A model generated the notes under the pieces. That model saw nothing but the letters and a program-made list of their open reading frames with translations. It did not search any database and was not told the origin of the DNA. Source: CAZUMJ01 sp964621605 (GTDB lineage Bacteria; Actinomycetota; Acidimicrobiia; Acidimicrobiales; Iamiaceae). Taken from it: 64,000 nucleotides of DNA. The position numbers and the translations under genes are program-made. Positions 1 to 7,695 of this stretch are shown here, piece by piece (positions within the stretch are counted from its first letter, which is position 1; each line of letters opens with the position of its first letter). The stretch lies in NCBI GenBank assembly GCA_964621605.1, contig CAZUMJ010000016.1, forward strand, positions 3,402-67,401, in the 5' to 3' direction.

Positions 1-669
1 GACGCGACGCTGACCGAGGCCGACCTGCAGCCGAGCTACAACGTGGCGCCCACCACCGACGTGTACGTCGTGCTCGACAACGGCGAGGCACGTCGCGTGA
101 CAGCCGCGCATTGGGGGCTTGTGCCGAGCTGGGCGAAGGACCCCAAGATCGGTAACCGGATGATCAACGCACGTGCGGAGACGATCACTGAGAAGTCGGT
201 GTACCGCAATGCGTTCCGGCGGCGGCGCTGCATCGTCCCCGTCGACGGGTTCTACGAATGGGCGCCGATCGTTGGTGCGAAGCACAAGCAGCCCTACTTC
301 ATCCACGGGCGCGACGAGCAGCCTCTGGCATTCGCGGGTCTCTGGGAGCAGTGGCGTCGCGACGACGAGCCGGCATTGCGCTCATGCACGATCGTCACGT
401 GTGCCGCGAACGAGGTCATGGCGCCGATCCACGACCGGATGCCAGTGATCCTTCCGGCATCGGCGTGGAACGAATGGCTCGACCCGACCAATGACGACCA
501 GGTCGGCCTCCAGGGCCTGCTCGTGCCCGCGCCTCCGGCTCTGCTGGTCGTTCGTCCGGTGAGCACCGAGGTGAACAACGTGCGGAACAAGGGCGCGCAC
601 CTGCTGGATCCGGTGGACGTGTCGGCGGTCGATGCAGCGCCTGCTGCCAACGACGACGCGGACGGTTGA
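1..669 (+). CDS. SOS response-associated peptidase (SRAP/YedK/HMCES family), 5' end missing
   Basis: Reading frame 1 is open from the first base, so the gene begins outside the window. The visible part opens with PSYNVAPT, the conserved SRAP segment that lies a few dozen residues after the catalytic Cys2, which is therefore not visible. NARAET, RRCIVPVDGFYEW and a later ANEVMAPIHDRMPVIL segment (with the active-site His) follow in family order. SRAP proteins crosslink covalently to abasic sites in single-stranded DNA and shield them. An internal GTG at 43 would cut the fold, so I reject it as the start. The stop abuts the stop of the convergent HIT gene. Confidence 0.93.
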   Translation, partial: DATLTEADLQPSYNVAPTTDVYVVLDNGEARRVTAAHWGLVPSWAKDPKIGNRMINARAETITEKSVYRNAFRRRRCIVPVDGFYEWAPIVGAKHKQPYFIHGRDEQPLAFAGLWEQWRRDDEPALRSCTIVTCAANEVMAPIHDRMPVILPASAWNEWLDPTNDDQVGLQGLLVPAPPALLVVRPVSTEVNNVRNKGAHLLDPVDVSAVDAAPAANDDADG

Positions 670-1092
670 TCAGTCGGAGGCCTCTGCGTGACCCGCGTCG
701 CGCAGCGCTCGTCTGAGCGCATGCGCTGCCGTATCCAGCGCCTCCGGCGAAGGGTTCTGGTCTGCCCGTGCAAGGTTGAGGTCCGCCTCTTGATCGATCG
801 GGAGGACGTGCAGGTGCACGTGCGGTACCTCCAACCCGGCGATGATCAGGCCGACCCGCTGCGCGGCGAACGCATGCAGCTGTGCGCGGCCGATGCGCTG
901 TGCCACCGCGCTCAGATGCCCCAGGACCTCGCCGGGCAGGTCGAGCCAATGGTCAACCTCGAGCCGGGGAACCACGAGCGCATGGCCCGGACGTACCGGG
1001 TTGATCGTGAGGAAGGCGACCGCGAGCTCGTCACGCCAGACGAACCTGCCGGGGAGCTCGCCGTCGATGATTCGGGTGAACAAGGTAGGCAC
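670..1092 (-). CDS. HIT family protein (histidine triad nucleotide hydrolase/transferase)
   Basis: A 140-residue protein starting MPTLFTRIIDGELP, the usual HIT N-terminus. The triad is PHVHLHVLPI with His91, His93 and His95. HIT enzymes hydrolyse or transfer nucleotidyl groups (AMP-lysine, adenosine phosphoramidates, dinucleoside polyphosphates) in the cytoplasm. The GTG start at 1092 is chosen because GGAGG lies about six bases upstream and the protein then begins exactly where family members do; the longer open frame upstream runs into the opposite-strand phosphatidyltransferase. The exact substrate cannot be told. Confidence 0.9.
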   Translation of the reverse strand: MPTLFTRIIDGELPGRFVWRDELAVAFLTINPVRPGHALVVPRLEVDHWLDLPGEVLGHLSAVAQRIGRAQLHAFAAQRVGLIIAGLEVPHVHLHVLPIDQEADLNLARADQNPSPEALDTAAHALRRALRDAGHAEASD

Positions 1093-1128
1093 GACGGACC
1101 TCCGTGGGGTGGCGACGCGGTCGACGGC

Positions 1129-1134
1129 ACCGTA
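1129..1134 (-). promoter_or_regulatory. Candidate -10 element of the HIT gene
   Basis: TACGGT on the minus strand, about 36 bases before the HIT start, leaving room for a short leader with the GGAGG ribosome site. No convincing -35 box. Confidence 0.3.
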
Positions 1135-1146
1135 GCCGCGCACTTG

Positions 1147-1152
1147 TAGGCT
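1147..1152 (+). promoter_or_regulatory. -10-like hexamer, probable leaderless start of the phosphatidyltransferase gene
   Basis: TAGGCT ends six bases before the GTG at 1159. There is no Shine-Dalgarno sequence between them. Confidence 0.5.
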
Positions 1153-1158
1153 CCGACC

Positions 1159-1815
1159 GTGTCCGTGCCAACCGAGGATTCGTCGCACACGTACAGCGGT
1201 TCGGCGGCTGGCTCCGGGTCGTGGCTGGCGCAGGCACGCGTCGCCACCGTTCCCAACGTGATCACCCTCATCCGGCTGGCGTGCCTGCCGCTCTTCCTCT
1301 ACCTGTTGTTCGGGCGGGATGACCGACTCGCGGCCGCGTGGCTGCTCGCCGCACTGGGCGCCACAGACTGGGTGGACGGCTATGTTGCCCGCCACTTCAA
1401 CCAGGTCTCGGAGCTGGGCAAGATCCTCGACCCGGTCGCCGATCGGCTGTTGTTCTTCGTCGGAGCGGGGGGCATCCTCGCTGCAGGTGTCGTACCCGTT
1501 CCCTATGCGAGCGCTGTCCTGGTGCGCGAGGTGTTGGTCTCCGCTGCCACCATCGGCATCGCAGCGGCGGGCGGCCGGCGCATCGATGTGACCTGGTATG
1601 GCAAGGCCGGCACGTTCGCCAACATGGTTGCGTTTCCCGCGTTCCTCGGGAGCCACTCGGCCGCGTTCTACGCCGACGCGCTCGGAGTGCTCGCGTGGGT
1701 GGCAGTCATTCCAGGGCTCGGACTCAGCTATTTCGCGGCGTATGGCTACATCCCCATCGCACGACGTGCCTTGGCCGAGGGGCGCGCGGCACGTGCCGCA
1801 GCACGACGAGGCTGA
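1159..1815 (+). CDS. pgsA: CDP-alcohol phosphatidyltransferase (PgsA-like)
   Basis: A 218-residue integral membrane enzyme. The CDP-alcohol phosphotransferase signature D-G-x2-A-R-x8-G-x3-D-x3-D is complete in DWVDGYVARHFNQV...GKILDPVADR, near residues 69-95, and is flanked by several hydrophobic helices. Such enzymes join a CDP-diacylglycerol to an alcohol such as glycerol-3-phosphate or inositol phosphate. The mycobacterial relative pgsA2 (Rv1822) lies just upstream of the gcvH-garA block, as here, so the gene looks like its ortholog. The alcohol acceptor cannot be fixed from sequence. The GTG start is supported by the -10-like hexamer immediately before it. Confidence 0.85.
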   Translation: MSVPTEDSSHTYSGSAAGSGSWLAQARVATVPNVITLIRLACLPLFLYLLFGRDDRLAAAWLLAALGATDWVDGYVARHFNQVSELGKILDPVADRLLFFVGAGGILAAGVVPVPYASAVLVREVLVSAATIGIAAAGGRRIDVTWYGKAGTFANMVAFPAFLGSHSAAFYADALGVLAWVAVIPGLGLSYFAAYGYIPIARRALAEGRAARAAARRG

Positions 1816-1852
1816 AGCCGCTCCCGCGGCCTCGATCGACGAGAGGTCGGGG

Positions 1853-1858
1853 TAGCGT
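1853..1858 (+). promoter_or_regulatory. -10-like hexamer before the nucleotidyltransferase fusion gene
   Basis: TAGCGT, seven bases before the ATG at 1866; no ribosome-binding site between. Confidence 0.5.
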
Positions 1859-1865
1859 CGAGCAC

Positions 1866-4352
1866 ATGAAGGCCGTGATCATGGCGGGGGGCGAGGGAAC
1901 CCGCCTGCGGCCGCTCACCTCCAACGTGCCGAAGCCGATGCTGCCGCTGGCGAACCGCCCGATGATGGAGCACATCGTGGCGCTCCTTCGTCGGCACGGA
2001 TTCGACGAGATCGTGGTCACCGTCGCGTACCTCGCCAACAGCATTCGGACGTACTTCGGTGATGGCTCCGAGTTCGGGGTGCGCATGGTGTACGCGACAG
2101 AGGAGACCCCGCTCGGCACGGCCGGGTCGGTGCGCAACGCGATGGACGAGCTCGACGAGCGCTTCTTGGTCATCTCCGGCGATGTGCTCACCGACCTCGA
2201 CCTCAGTGCGATCCTGCGCTTCCACGAGGAGCGGGATGCGCTCGCGACGATTGGGTTGGTCGCGGTCGACAACCCGCTCGAGTTCGGCATCGTCATCACC
2301 GGTGACGACGGCCGGATCGAGCGGTTCCTCGAGAAGCCGAGCTGGGGCGAGGTGTTCAGCGACACCATCAACACCGGGGTGTTCGTCCTCGAACCGCGCA
2401 TCTTCGACTTCATCGCGCCCGAGGGGCAGGTCGACTTCTCGAGTGATGTGTTTCCTGCCCTGCTCGCGGCCGGCGAGCCGCTCTACGGTTCGGTGCAGCA
2501 GGGGTACTGGGAGGACGTCGGCACCCTCGAGGCGTACGCGAGCGCCCACCAGGATGTGCTCGACGGTCGGGTTCAGGTCCAGCTTCAGGGTTTCGAGCTT
2601 GGCCACGGGGTGTGGCTGGGGGAGGGCGTCGACGTTCACCCCGAGGCTGAGGTTCAGGGTCCGGCGTTGATCGGTGACTACTGCCGCATCGAGAGCGGAA
2701 CCCGTCTCGGGCCCTACACCGTGCTCGGCTCCAACGTGCGCGTCAGGTCGGGTTGCGACCTCGAGCGCGCCATCGTGCACGAGAACGCCTATCTCGGTGA
2801 GGGCGTGCGGGTCCGTGGCGCCACCGTCGGGCGCGCGACCGATCTGCGTCGCGGGGCTCGTCTCGACGACGGCGTCGTGGTGGGCGACTCGTGCTTCATC
2901 GGCGAAGCCGCCACGGTCACCTCAGGCGTGAAGGTGTACCCGTTCAAGACCGTCGAGGCAGGTGCAACGGTCAACGCATCGATCGTCTGGGAATCAAAGG
3001 GGGCACGCAGCCTCTTCGGTGCCGCAGGCGTCGTCGGGCTTGCGAACGTTGACGTGACGCCCGAGCTCGCGGCGCGCGTCGCGATGGCCTATGCGTCGAC
3101 GCTCAAGAAGGGCGCCACGGTCGTCACCTCACGTGACTCGAGCCGCGCGGGGCGCATGTTGAAGCGGTCCATGATGGCGGGCTTCAACGCTGCCGGAGTC
3201 GACGTGGTCGACCTCGAGGTGGCATCGGTGCCGGTGACGCGCTTCGCGGTGCGGCAACCACAGGTGTCAGGCGGGGTGACCATCCGTCTTGTCGAAGGTG
3301 ACGCCCAGTCGGTCATCATGCGCTTCTTCGACGCCGATGGTCTCGACCTCTCCGAGACGGTGCAACGGAAGGTCGAGCGCCTCCTGCACCGAGAAGACTT
3401 TCGTCGTGTGCTCGCCGCCGAGATCGGCGACATCTCCTTCCCGCCCCGTGCGCTCGAGATGTACACCTCCGCGCTCGAGAGCACCGTCGACGTCGCCACC
3501 GTGCGCGGCGCTGCGTTCAAGCTGGTCGTCGACTACGGCTACGGCTCCACCTCGTTCGTCATGCCGAACGTCTTGGGCAAGCTGGGTGCGGATGTGCTCG
3601 GCGTGAACCCCTATGCGTCGACCGCTGGCGTTCTCGAGTTCGACCGAGCGACGCACGCCGAGGCCGTGGCCGCTGTCGTGCGGGCCTCGGGAGCGCATCT
3701 CGGCGCCGTGCTCGACCCAGATGGTGAGCATCTCACGCTCGTCGATGACGAAGGTCGCGTCTTGAGCGACCACGAGTCGCTCCTCGCGTTCGCGCTCCTC
3801 GTTCCCGATCGTCTCGTGGGCGATGTCGTGGCCGTTCCGGTCTCTGCTTCGGATGCAGTCGGGCGCCTGCTGTCCACGCGCGGTGCAGCCGCCCTTCCGA
3901 CTCGGCTCTCGACGGCTGCGTTGATGGAGGCCGCGTGCGACCCGAGGGTCGGGTTCGCCGGTGACGATCACGGTGGCTTCATCCTGCCCGGATTCCTCCC
4001 GGCTTTCGATGGCGCAGCCGCGCTGGTGAAGCTCCTCGAGCTCCTTGCGCTCGGGAGTGACCGCCTGTCAGCGGTAGTTGACCGGTTGCCGACGGTGCAT
4101 CTCGTGCGTGGGTCCGTGATCACGCCATGGGACCGCAAGGGCCTGGTCATGCGGAGCCTGGTGGAGCTCGCAAAGGATCGCACCACCGAGTTGATCGACG
4201 GCGTCAAGGTGCGCCACGAGGATGGCTGGGTGTTGGTGGTGCCCGACGTCGAGGAGCCCCTCACCCACCTGTGGGCCGAGGCCGACACCGAGGCGCGCGC
4301 TCGGGAGCTTCTGCACGAGTACACGAGACGGGTGCGGCAACTGCTGCGGTAG
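1866..4352 (+). CDS. Sugar-1-phosphate nucleotidyltransferase fused to a degenerate phosphohexomutase (ManC/GMP-PP-like)
   Basis: An 828-residue protein. Residues 1-235 are a nucleotidyltransferase with the signature GGEGTRLRPLTSNVPKPMLP. Residues of about 245-370 form left-handed beta-helix hexapeptide repeats. The rest resembles phosphomannomutase in fold order (for example DYGYGSTSFVMPNVLGKLGA). The likely reaction is NTP plus mannose- or glucose-1-phosphate giving NDP-sugar for envelope glycans. The mutase half lacks the TASHNP serine loop, has LDPDGEHL where the metal loop DGDGDR should be, and lacks the C-terminal phosphate loop, so it is probably not a working mutase; similar fusions exist in other actinobacteria. 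The open frame extends upstream to 1338 across the previous gene, but homology and the -10 element place the start at 1866. Confidence 0.85.
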   Translation: MKAVIMAGGEGTRLRPLTSNVPKPMLPLANRPMMEHIVALLRRHGFDEIVVTVAYLANSIRTYFGDGSEFGVRMVYATEETPLGTAGSVRNAMDELDERFLVISGDVLTDLDLSAILRFHEERDALATIGLVAVDNPLEFGIVITGDDGRIERFLEKPSWGEVFSDTINTGVFVLEPRIFDFIAPEGQVDFSSDVFPALLAAGEPLYGSVQQGYWEDVGTLEAYASAHQDVLDGRVQVQLQGFELGHGVWLGEGVDVHPEAEVQGPALIGDYCRIESGTRLGPYTVLGSNVRVRSGCDLERAIVHENAYLGEGVRVRGATVGRATDLRRGARLDDGVVVGDSCFIGEAATVTSGVKVYPFKTVEAGATVNASIVWESKGARSLFGAAGVVGLANVDVTPELAARVAMAYASTLKKGATVVTSRDSSRAGRMLKRSMMAGFNAAGVDVVDLEVASVPVTRFAVRQPQVSGGVTIRLVEGDAQSVIMRFFDADGLDLSETVQRKVERLLHREDFRRVLAAEIGDISFPPRALEMYTSALESTVDVATVRGAAFKLVVDYGYGSTSFVMPNVLGKLGADVLGVNPYASTAGVLEFDRATHAEAVAAVVRASGAHLGAVLDPDGEHLTLVDDEGRVLSDHESLLAFALLVPDRLVGDVVAVPVSASDAVGRLLSTRGAAALPTRLSTAALMEAACDPRVGFAGDDHGGFILPGFLPAFDGAAALVKLLELLALGSDRLSAVVDRLPTVHLVRGSVITPWDRKGLVMRSLVELAKDRTTELIDGVKVRHEDGWVLVVPDVEEPLTHLWAEADTEARARELLHEYTRRVRQLLR

Positions 4353-4394
4353 CGGTGGCGGAGCGACCCGCGTCACCCACCGGCGGCGGTGCGG

Positions 4395-4400
4395 TAGTTT
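4395..4400 (+). promoter_or_regulatory. -10-like hexamer before gcvH
   Basis: TAGTTT, seven bases before the gcvH ATG at 4408; no Shine-Dalgarno sequence visible. Confidence 0.5.
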
Positions 4401-4407
4401 CTCGGTC

Positions 4408-4788
4408 ATGGAGCTTCCCGAGGACCTTCGGTATTCGCGCGATCACGAATGGGTGCGCGTCGACGGCGAGCGCGTCGTCGTTGGGATCACCGACTACGCC
4501 CAAGAGGCGCTCGGATCGGTCGTCTACGTGAAGCTGCCCGAGGTCGGAGAGTCCGTCTCGGCAGGTGGGGTCGTGGGCGAGGTCGAATCGACTAAGTCGG
4601 TGTCAGAGGTCTACGCACCCCTCGGCGGCACGGTCACGGCAGTCAACGACGCCCTTGGAGACGCGCCAGAACTCCTCAACGACGAGCCGTATGGCGACGG
4701 CTGGATCTTTGCGCTGGAGGGCTTCGAAGGCGATGCACTCAGCGAGTTGCTTGACGCCGCGGCCTACCGTGAGCTGACCGAAGACTGA
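4408..4788 (+). CDS. gcvH: Glycine cleavage system H protein
   Basis: A 126-residue lipoyl carrier protein, the usual family length. It begins MELPEDLRYSRDHEWV, and the lipoylation site is Lys63 in EVESTKSVSEVYAP. It shuttles the aminomethyl group from GcvP to GcvT and is reoxidised by the L protein. It is followed 30 bases later by the GarA-like gene, as in mycobacteria, where this block links glycine catabolism to the phospho-switch protein GarA. It is not adjacent to gcvP and has no riboswitch of its own. Confidence 0.96.
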   Translation: MELPEDLRYSRDHEWVRVDGERVVVGITDYAQEALGSVVYVKLPEVGESVSAGGVVGEVESTKSVSEVYAPLGGTVTAVNDALGDAPELLNDEPYGDGWIFALEGFEGDALSELLDAAAYRELTED

Positions 4789-4818
4789 GATCCCCGCATC
4801 GTCTCAGGAGTGGACGAC

Positions 4819-5292
4819 GTGTCCGACGTGTTCTGCAACCAATGTGGCCACCGCAACCCGCTGGCCTCGAACTTCTGCTCCTCGTGTGGAGCGGTGCTCG
4901 ACCGCGGCCCGTCTGAGCACACGACGGTCACGTTTCAGGTCGAGGCGGTTCCTGCGCTCGAGGAACTTGCCGTGGACGTCACCGAGCTGGGAGAAGCGGG
5001 CGGCGTCGTCATCGTCAAGCGAGGGCCCAACGCCGGCTCTCGGTTTGCTCTCGACAAGGCGATGACCGCCGCTGGCCGGCACCCTGACAGCGACATCTTT
5101 CTCGACGATGTCACCGTCTCCCGACGTCACGCCGAGATCCATCGCGGCCAGGCGGGCTACGAGGTTCGTGACGTGGGGTCGCTCAACGGCACATACCTCA
5201 ATCGTGAACGGGTCGAGGCCGCGCCGCTCCACAACGGCGACGAATTGCAGATCGGCAAGTTCAAGCTGGTGTTCTTCGAGGGTGGGGAGTAG
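4819..5292 (+). CDS. garA: GarA/OdhI-like FHA-domain regulator with an N-terminal zinc ribbon
   Basis: A 157-residue protein. Residues 1-27 form a zinc ribbon of two CxxC pairs (FCNQCG and FCSSCG). EHTTVTF follows, matching the ETTSVF phospho-motif of GarA/OdhI, with Thr35-Thr36 as candidate kinase targets. The remainder is a canonical FHA domain (KRGPNAGSRF, AGRHPDSDIFLDDVTVSRRHAE, VGSLNGTY). GarA and OdhI inhibit 2-oxoglutarate dehydrogenase and modulate glutamate enzymes when unphosphorylated. The GTG at 4819 is preferred because AGGAG sits eight bases upstream; the GTG at 4810 overlaps that ribosome site. The zinc ribbon is absent from mycobacterial GarA as I know it. Confidence 0.88.
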   Translation: MSDVFCNQCGHRNPLASNFCSSCGAVLDRGPSEHTTVTFQVEAVPALEELAVDVTELGEAGGVVIVKRGPNAGSRFALDKAMTAAGRHPDSDIFLDDVTVSRRHAEIHRGQAGYEVRDVGSLNGTYLNRERVEAAPLHNGDELQIGKFKLVFFEGGE

Positions 5293-5295
5293 CGC

Positions 5296-6471
5296 GTGGC
5301 GGATCGTTCGCATTTGTCGATCGGGGAGGTGCTCAGCCTCCTGCAGGATGAGTTCCCCGACCTGACGATCACGAAGATCCGCTTCCTCGAAGGGCAAGGG
5401 CTCATCGCGCCGGAGCGCACCCCGAGCGGGTACCGAAAGTTCTACGAGCCCGACATCGACCGCCTTCGTTGGATCCTGCATCAGCAACGAGAGAACTTCC
5501 TCCCGCTGAAGGTCATCAAGGACCGCCTCGACGAGTTCGGCGGCACGATCCCTCCGATGGACGACAAGGTGCCGGTGCCGGGCCAGCTTCCTCTCTCGCG
5601 TGCCGCCGACGAGGCCGACCGTCCCGAGCCGGTCTGGATGGCCGACCATGCCAGAGCGACGGCGACGCCCACCCGGGCCGATGCCCCTGAGGTGCTTCCG
5701 CCTTCGGGTCGCGCAGCGACTTCTCCCGCGCCGGCGCCGGCAGCGCCGCGCACCGCGGCTGACTCCTCGGAACCAACCCAACAGGTGCGTGCCCAAACAG
5801 AAGCGGCCCCTGCCTCGCAACCGGCCACCTCGCCCGACAGCAACCCCGCTCCACCTCCCGTCGTGCCGAACCAGGCCGCCGCTTCAGCACATGCGCCCGA
5901 GGCCCTGCCGGCGCCGGCTCCCGCTCCAGCGGCGGCGAACTCCACGTCCGGGTCGCGGAGCAGCGCGCCGTCGACACCTGCACCCTCGGTGCCTACGGCG
6001 AAGCCGCCACGTCCGACGGCCCCGTCGGCCAAGCAGTCTCCGGCACGACCTCCCGTAGCGCCGCCATTAGATGGGGGACCGAGCACCATGAGTGCGACAT
6101 TCGACGAACTGCTGCACGCGACTGGGCTCAACGCTGCTCAGGCGCGGGCGCTCGAGCAGTACGGGTTGATCAGCCCGCAGCAGGTGGGCCCCGACGCCGT
6201 CTACGGCGAGGATGCAGTCGTCGTCGCTCGAAAGGCTGCGATCTTCTTCAGGCACGGTGTCGAAGCGCGCCATCTGCGCGCCTACAAGGTGGCCGCGGAC
6301 CGTGAGGCCGGTCTGTTGGAACAGCTCATCCTTCCGTTGCTGAAGCAACGCAACCCCGAGGCCCGCCGGCAGGCGATGGAGACCCTCGGTGAGCTCGCCG
6401 GGCAGGGCCAGGGCTTGCACGCGGCATTTCTGCGTCAGGCCTTGCGTGACCATCTCGGCCCTCGCGGCTGA
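5296..6471 (+). CDS. MerR-family regulator with a long Pro/Ala linker (Rv1828/FtsR-like)
   Basis: A 391-residue protein. Residues 1-80 are a MerR winged helix-turn-helix (LSIGEVLSLL, ITKIRFLEGQGLI, PSGYRKFYEPDIDRL). About residues 92-258 are a low-complexity linker rich in Pro, Ala, Ser and Thr. Residues from about 260 form a compact helical domain (FDELLHATGLNAAQARALEQYGLI and onward) shared with Rv1828. The Corynebacterium homolog FtsR activates ftsZ; the target here is unknown. The gene lies three bases after the FHA gene, so the two are cotranscribed. The linker is far longer than the Rv1828 one, as I recall it. Confidence 0.85.
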   Translation: MADRSHLSIGEVLSLLQDEFPDLTITKIRFLEGQGLIAPERTPSGYRKFYEPDIDRLRWILHQQRENFLPLKVIKDRLDEFGGTIPPMDDKVPVPGQLPLSRAADEADRPEPVWMADHARATATPTRADAPEVLPPSGRAATSPAPAPAAPRTAADSSEPTQQVRAQTEAAPASQPATSPDSNPAPPPVVPNQAAASAHAPEALPAPAPAPAAANSTSGSRSSAPSTPAPSVPTAKPPRPTAPSAKQSPARPPVAPPLDGGPSTMSATFDELLHATGLNAAQARALEQYGLISPQQVGPDAVYGEDAVVVARKAAIFFRHGVEARHLRAYKVAADREAGLLEQLILPLLKQRNPEARRQAMETLGELAGQGQGLHAAFLRQALRDHLGPRG

Positions 6472-6575
6472 CCTCCCGCCCGCGTCCTTGACGCACGCAT
6501 GCGTGTGCGATGTCCGAGCGGCCGACGCGGGGGAGCGCGCTCGAGTGCGGCGGGCGCGCTGCGCGACGACCCGGG

Positions 6576-6581
6576 TATCCT
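6576..6581 (+). promoter_or_regulatory. -10-like hexamer before the DUF151 gene
   Basis: TATCCT, seven bases before ATG 6589. Its position favours this ATG over the in-frame starts further upstream. Confidence 0.45.
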
Positions 6582-6588
6582 CGCCGTG

Positions 6589-7083
6589 ATGGTCGAGATG
6601 GACGTCGTCGGTGTCCGCATCGAGTTGCCGAGCAATACACCGATCGCACTCCTGAGAGAGCGCTCCGGAGAACGACGCCTGCTGCCGATCTTCATCGGCG
6701 CCGCAGAGGCGACGGCGATCGCCTTTGCGCTCGAGGGTGTAGAGCCACCACGGCCGCTGACGCACGACCTGCTGCGTGACGTCTTGGTCGCGCTCAACGC
6801 CGAGCTCGCCGCAGTGACGGTCACCGAACTTCGTGCCGGCACCTTCTACGCCGACCTCGAGCTTCGAACACCAGGCGGCACGTTGCACATCTCGAGCCGT
6901 CCGTCGGACGCGTTGGCGCTCGCGCTGCGCACCGCGTCGCCGATCTACGCGAGCGAGTCGGTCCTCGACGAAGCAGGGCACCTCGACGACTCCGAGACGG
7001 TGGTCGACGGACCTCCCGAGGAAGTCGTAGAGCAGTTCAAGGAGTTCATCGAGCACGTCAACCCGGAAGACTTCGCGTCGTGA
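6589..7083 (+). CDS. DUF151 / bifunctional nuclease family protein (Rv1829-like)
   Basis: A 164-residue soluble protein typical of the DUF151 family: LLPIFIGAAEATAIAFALEG near residues 26-45, then LTHDLL, and ISSRPSDALALALRTASPIY near 101-120. Some plant members have nuclease activity; the bacterial role is unproven. It sits between two MerR genes exactly as Rv1829 does between Rv1828 and Rv1830. A GTG codon directly before the ATG (6586) is an alternative start. The C-terminus is acidic (EEVVEQFKEFIEHVNPEDF). Confidence 0.85.
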   Translation: MVEMDVVGVRIELPSNTPIALLRERSGERRLLPIFIGAAEATAIAFALEGVEPPRPLTHDLLRDVLVALNAELAAVTVTELRAGTFYADLELRTPGGTLHISSRPSDALALALRTASPIYASESVLDEAGHLDDSETVVDGPPEEVVEQFKEFIEHVNPEDFAS

Positions 7084-7104
7084 CCGGGCCCTCGCGCACC
7101 CGCG

Positions 7105-7133
7105 TTGACAGGCACCGCGCCCCCTCGTAAGGT
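7105..7133 (+). promoter_or_regulatory. Consensus sigma-70-type promoter for merR-gcvT
   Basis: TTGACA (7105-7110) and TAAGGT (7128-7133) are separated by exactly 17 bases. Transcription would begin near 7140 and leave a leader of about 70 bases before the MerR start at 7210. Confidence 0.7.
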
Positions 7134-7167
7134 CGCACCACGTCGACGTAATTTCGAGCCTGTGCTT

Positions 7168-7194
7168 CCGAGCCCGGTCTCGCAGCTGGCTCGG
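7168..7194 (+). promoter_or_regulatory. Leader hairpin next to the merR ribosome-binding site
   Basis: CCGAGCC (7168-7174) pairs with GGCTCGG (7188-7194), ending two bases before the AGGAGGG ribosome site. It could modulate translation of the second MerR gene; no known riboswitch class fits. Confidence 0.3.
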
Positions 7195-7209
7195 TAGGAG
7201 GGCTCCACG

Positions 7210-7695
7210 GTGGGAAGCAGCGAAGACGGGTTCAGCGGTCGCCAGGCCGCCGACGTGGTCGGCATCAGCTATCGCCAACTCGACTATTGGGCGCGTACCG
7301 ATCTGGTGCGCCCGTCCCTGGCCGATGCCAACGGGAGCGGTTCGCGTCGTCGCTACTCGTACCGTGACCTCCTCGAGCTCAAGGTCATCAAGACCCTGCT
7401 CGACGCGGGCATCCGGCTCGAGCTTGTTCGCTCGGCCTTCACGTACCTTCGCACCACGTTGGGTGACGACATCGGCAGTGCGCAGCTCGTGCTGTCGGGC
7501 TCGACGGCGGTGCTGGTGCGCGACGGCGAGGAGCTCATCGATGTCGTCAATCGCTACCGGGGCCAGGGCGTGTTGAACCTGCTCGCCCTTGACGATGTGC
7601 GTCACGAACTCGACACCGCAGTCCGTGAGCTGCGTCCGTCCCCGGCGGCGTCGGCGCTCGACACGTCCACCGCTCGCCGAGCGAACGCCGGCTGA
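7210..7695 (+). CDS. MerR-family regulator (Rv1830/McdR-like)
   Basis: A 161-residue protein with an N-terminal MerR helix-turn-helix (FSGRQAADVVGISYRQLDYW, residues 11-30, then RRRYSYRDLLELKVIKTLLDAGI). The remaining region keeps the DIGSAQLVLSG and LLALDDVRHEL segments typical of the actinobacterial Rv1830 group, which has been linked to cell division control. The GTG start has AGGAGGG eight bases upstream. Its TGA overlaps the gcvT start (TGATG), so the two are translationally coupled. Confidence 0.85.
   Translation: MGSSEDGFSGRQAADVVGISYRQLDYWARTDLVRPSLADANGSGSRRRYSYRDLLELKVIKTLLDAGIRLELVRSAFTYLRTTLGDDIGSAQLVLSGSTAVLVRDGEELIDVVNRYRGQGVLNLLALDDVRHELDTAVRELRPSPAASALDTSTARRANAG

Noticed and set aside
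1338..1865. N-terminal extension of the nucleotidyltransferase fusion to 1338
   Set aside because: It would overlap the phosphatidyltransferase gene; homology begins at MKAVIMAGGEGT and a -10-like box lies just before 1866.
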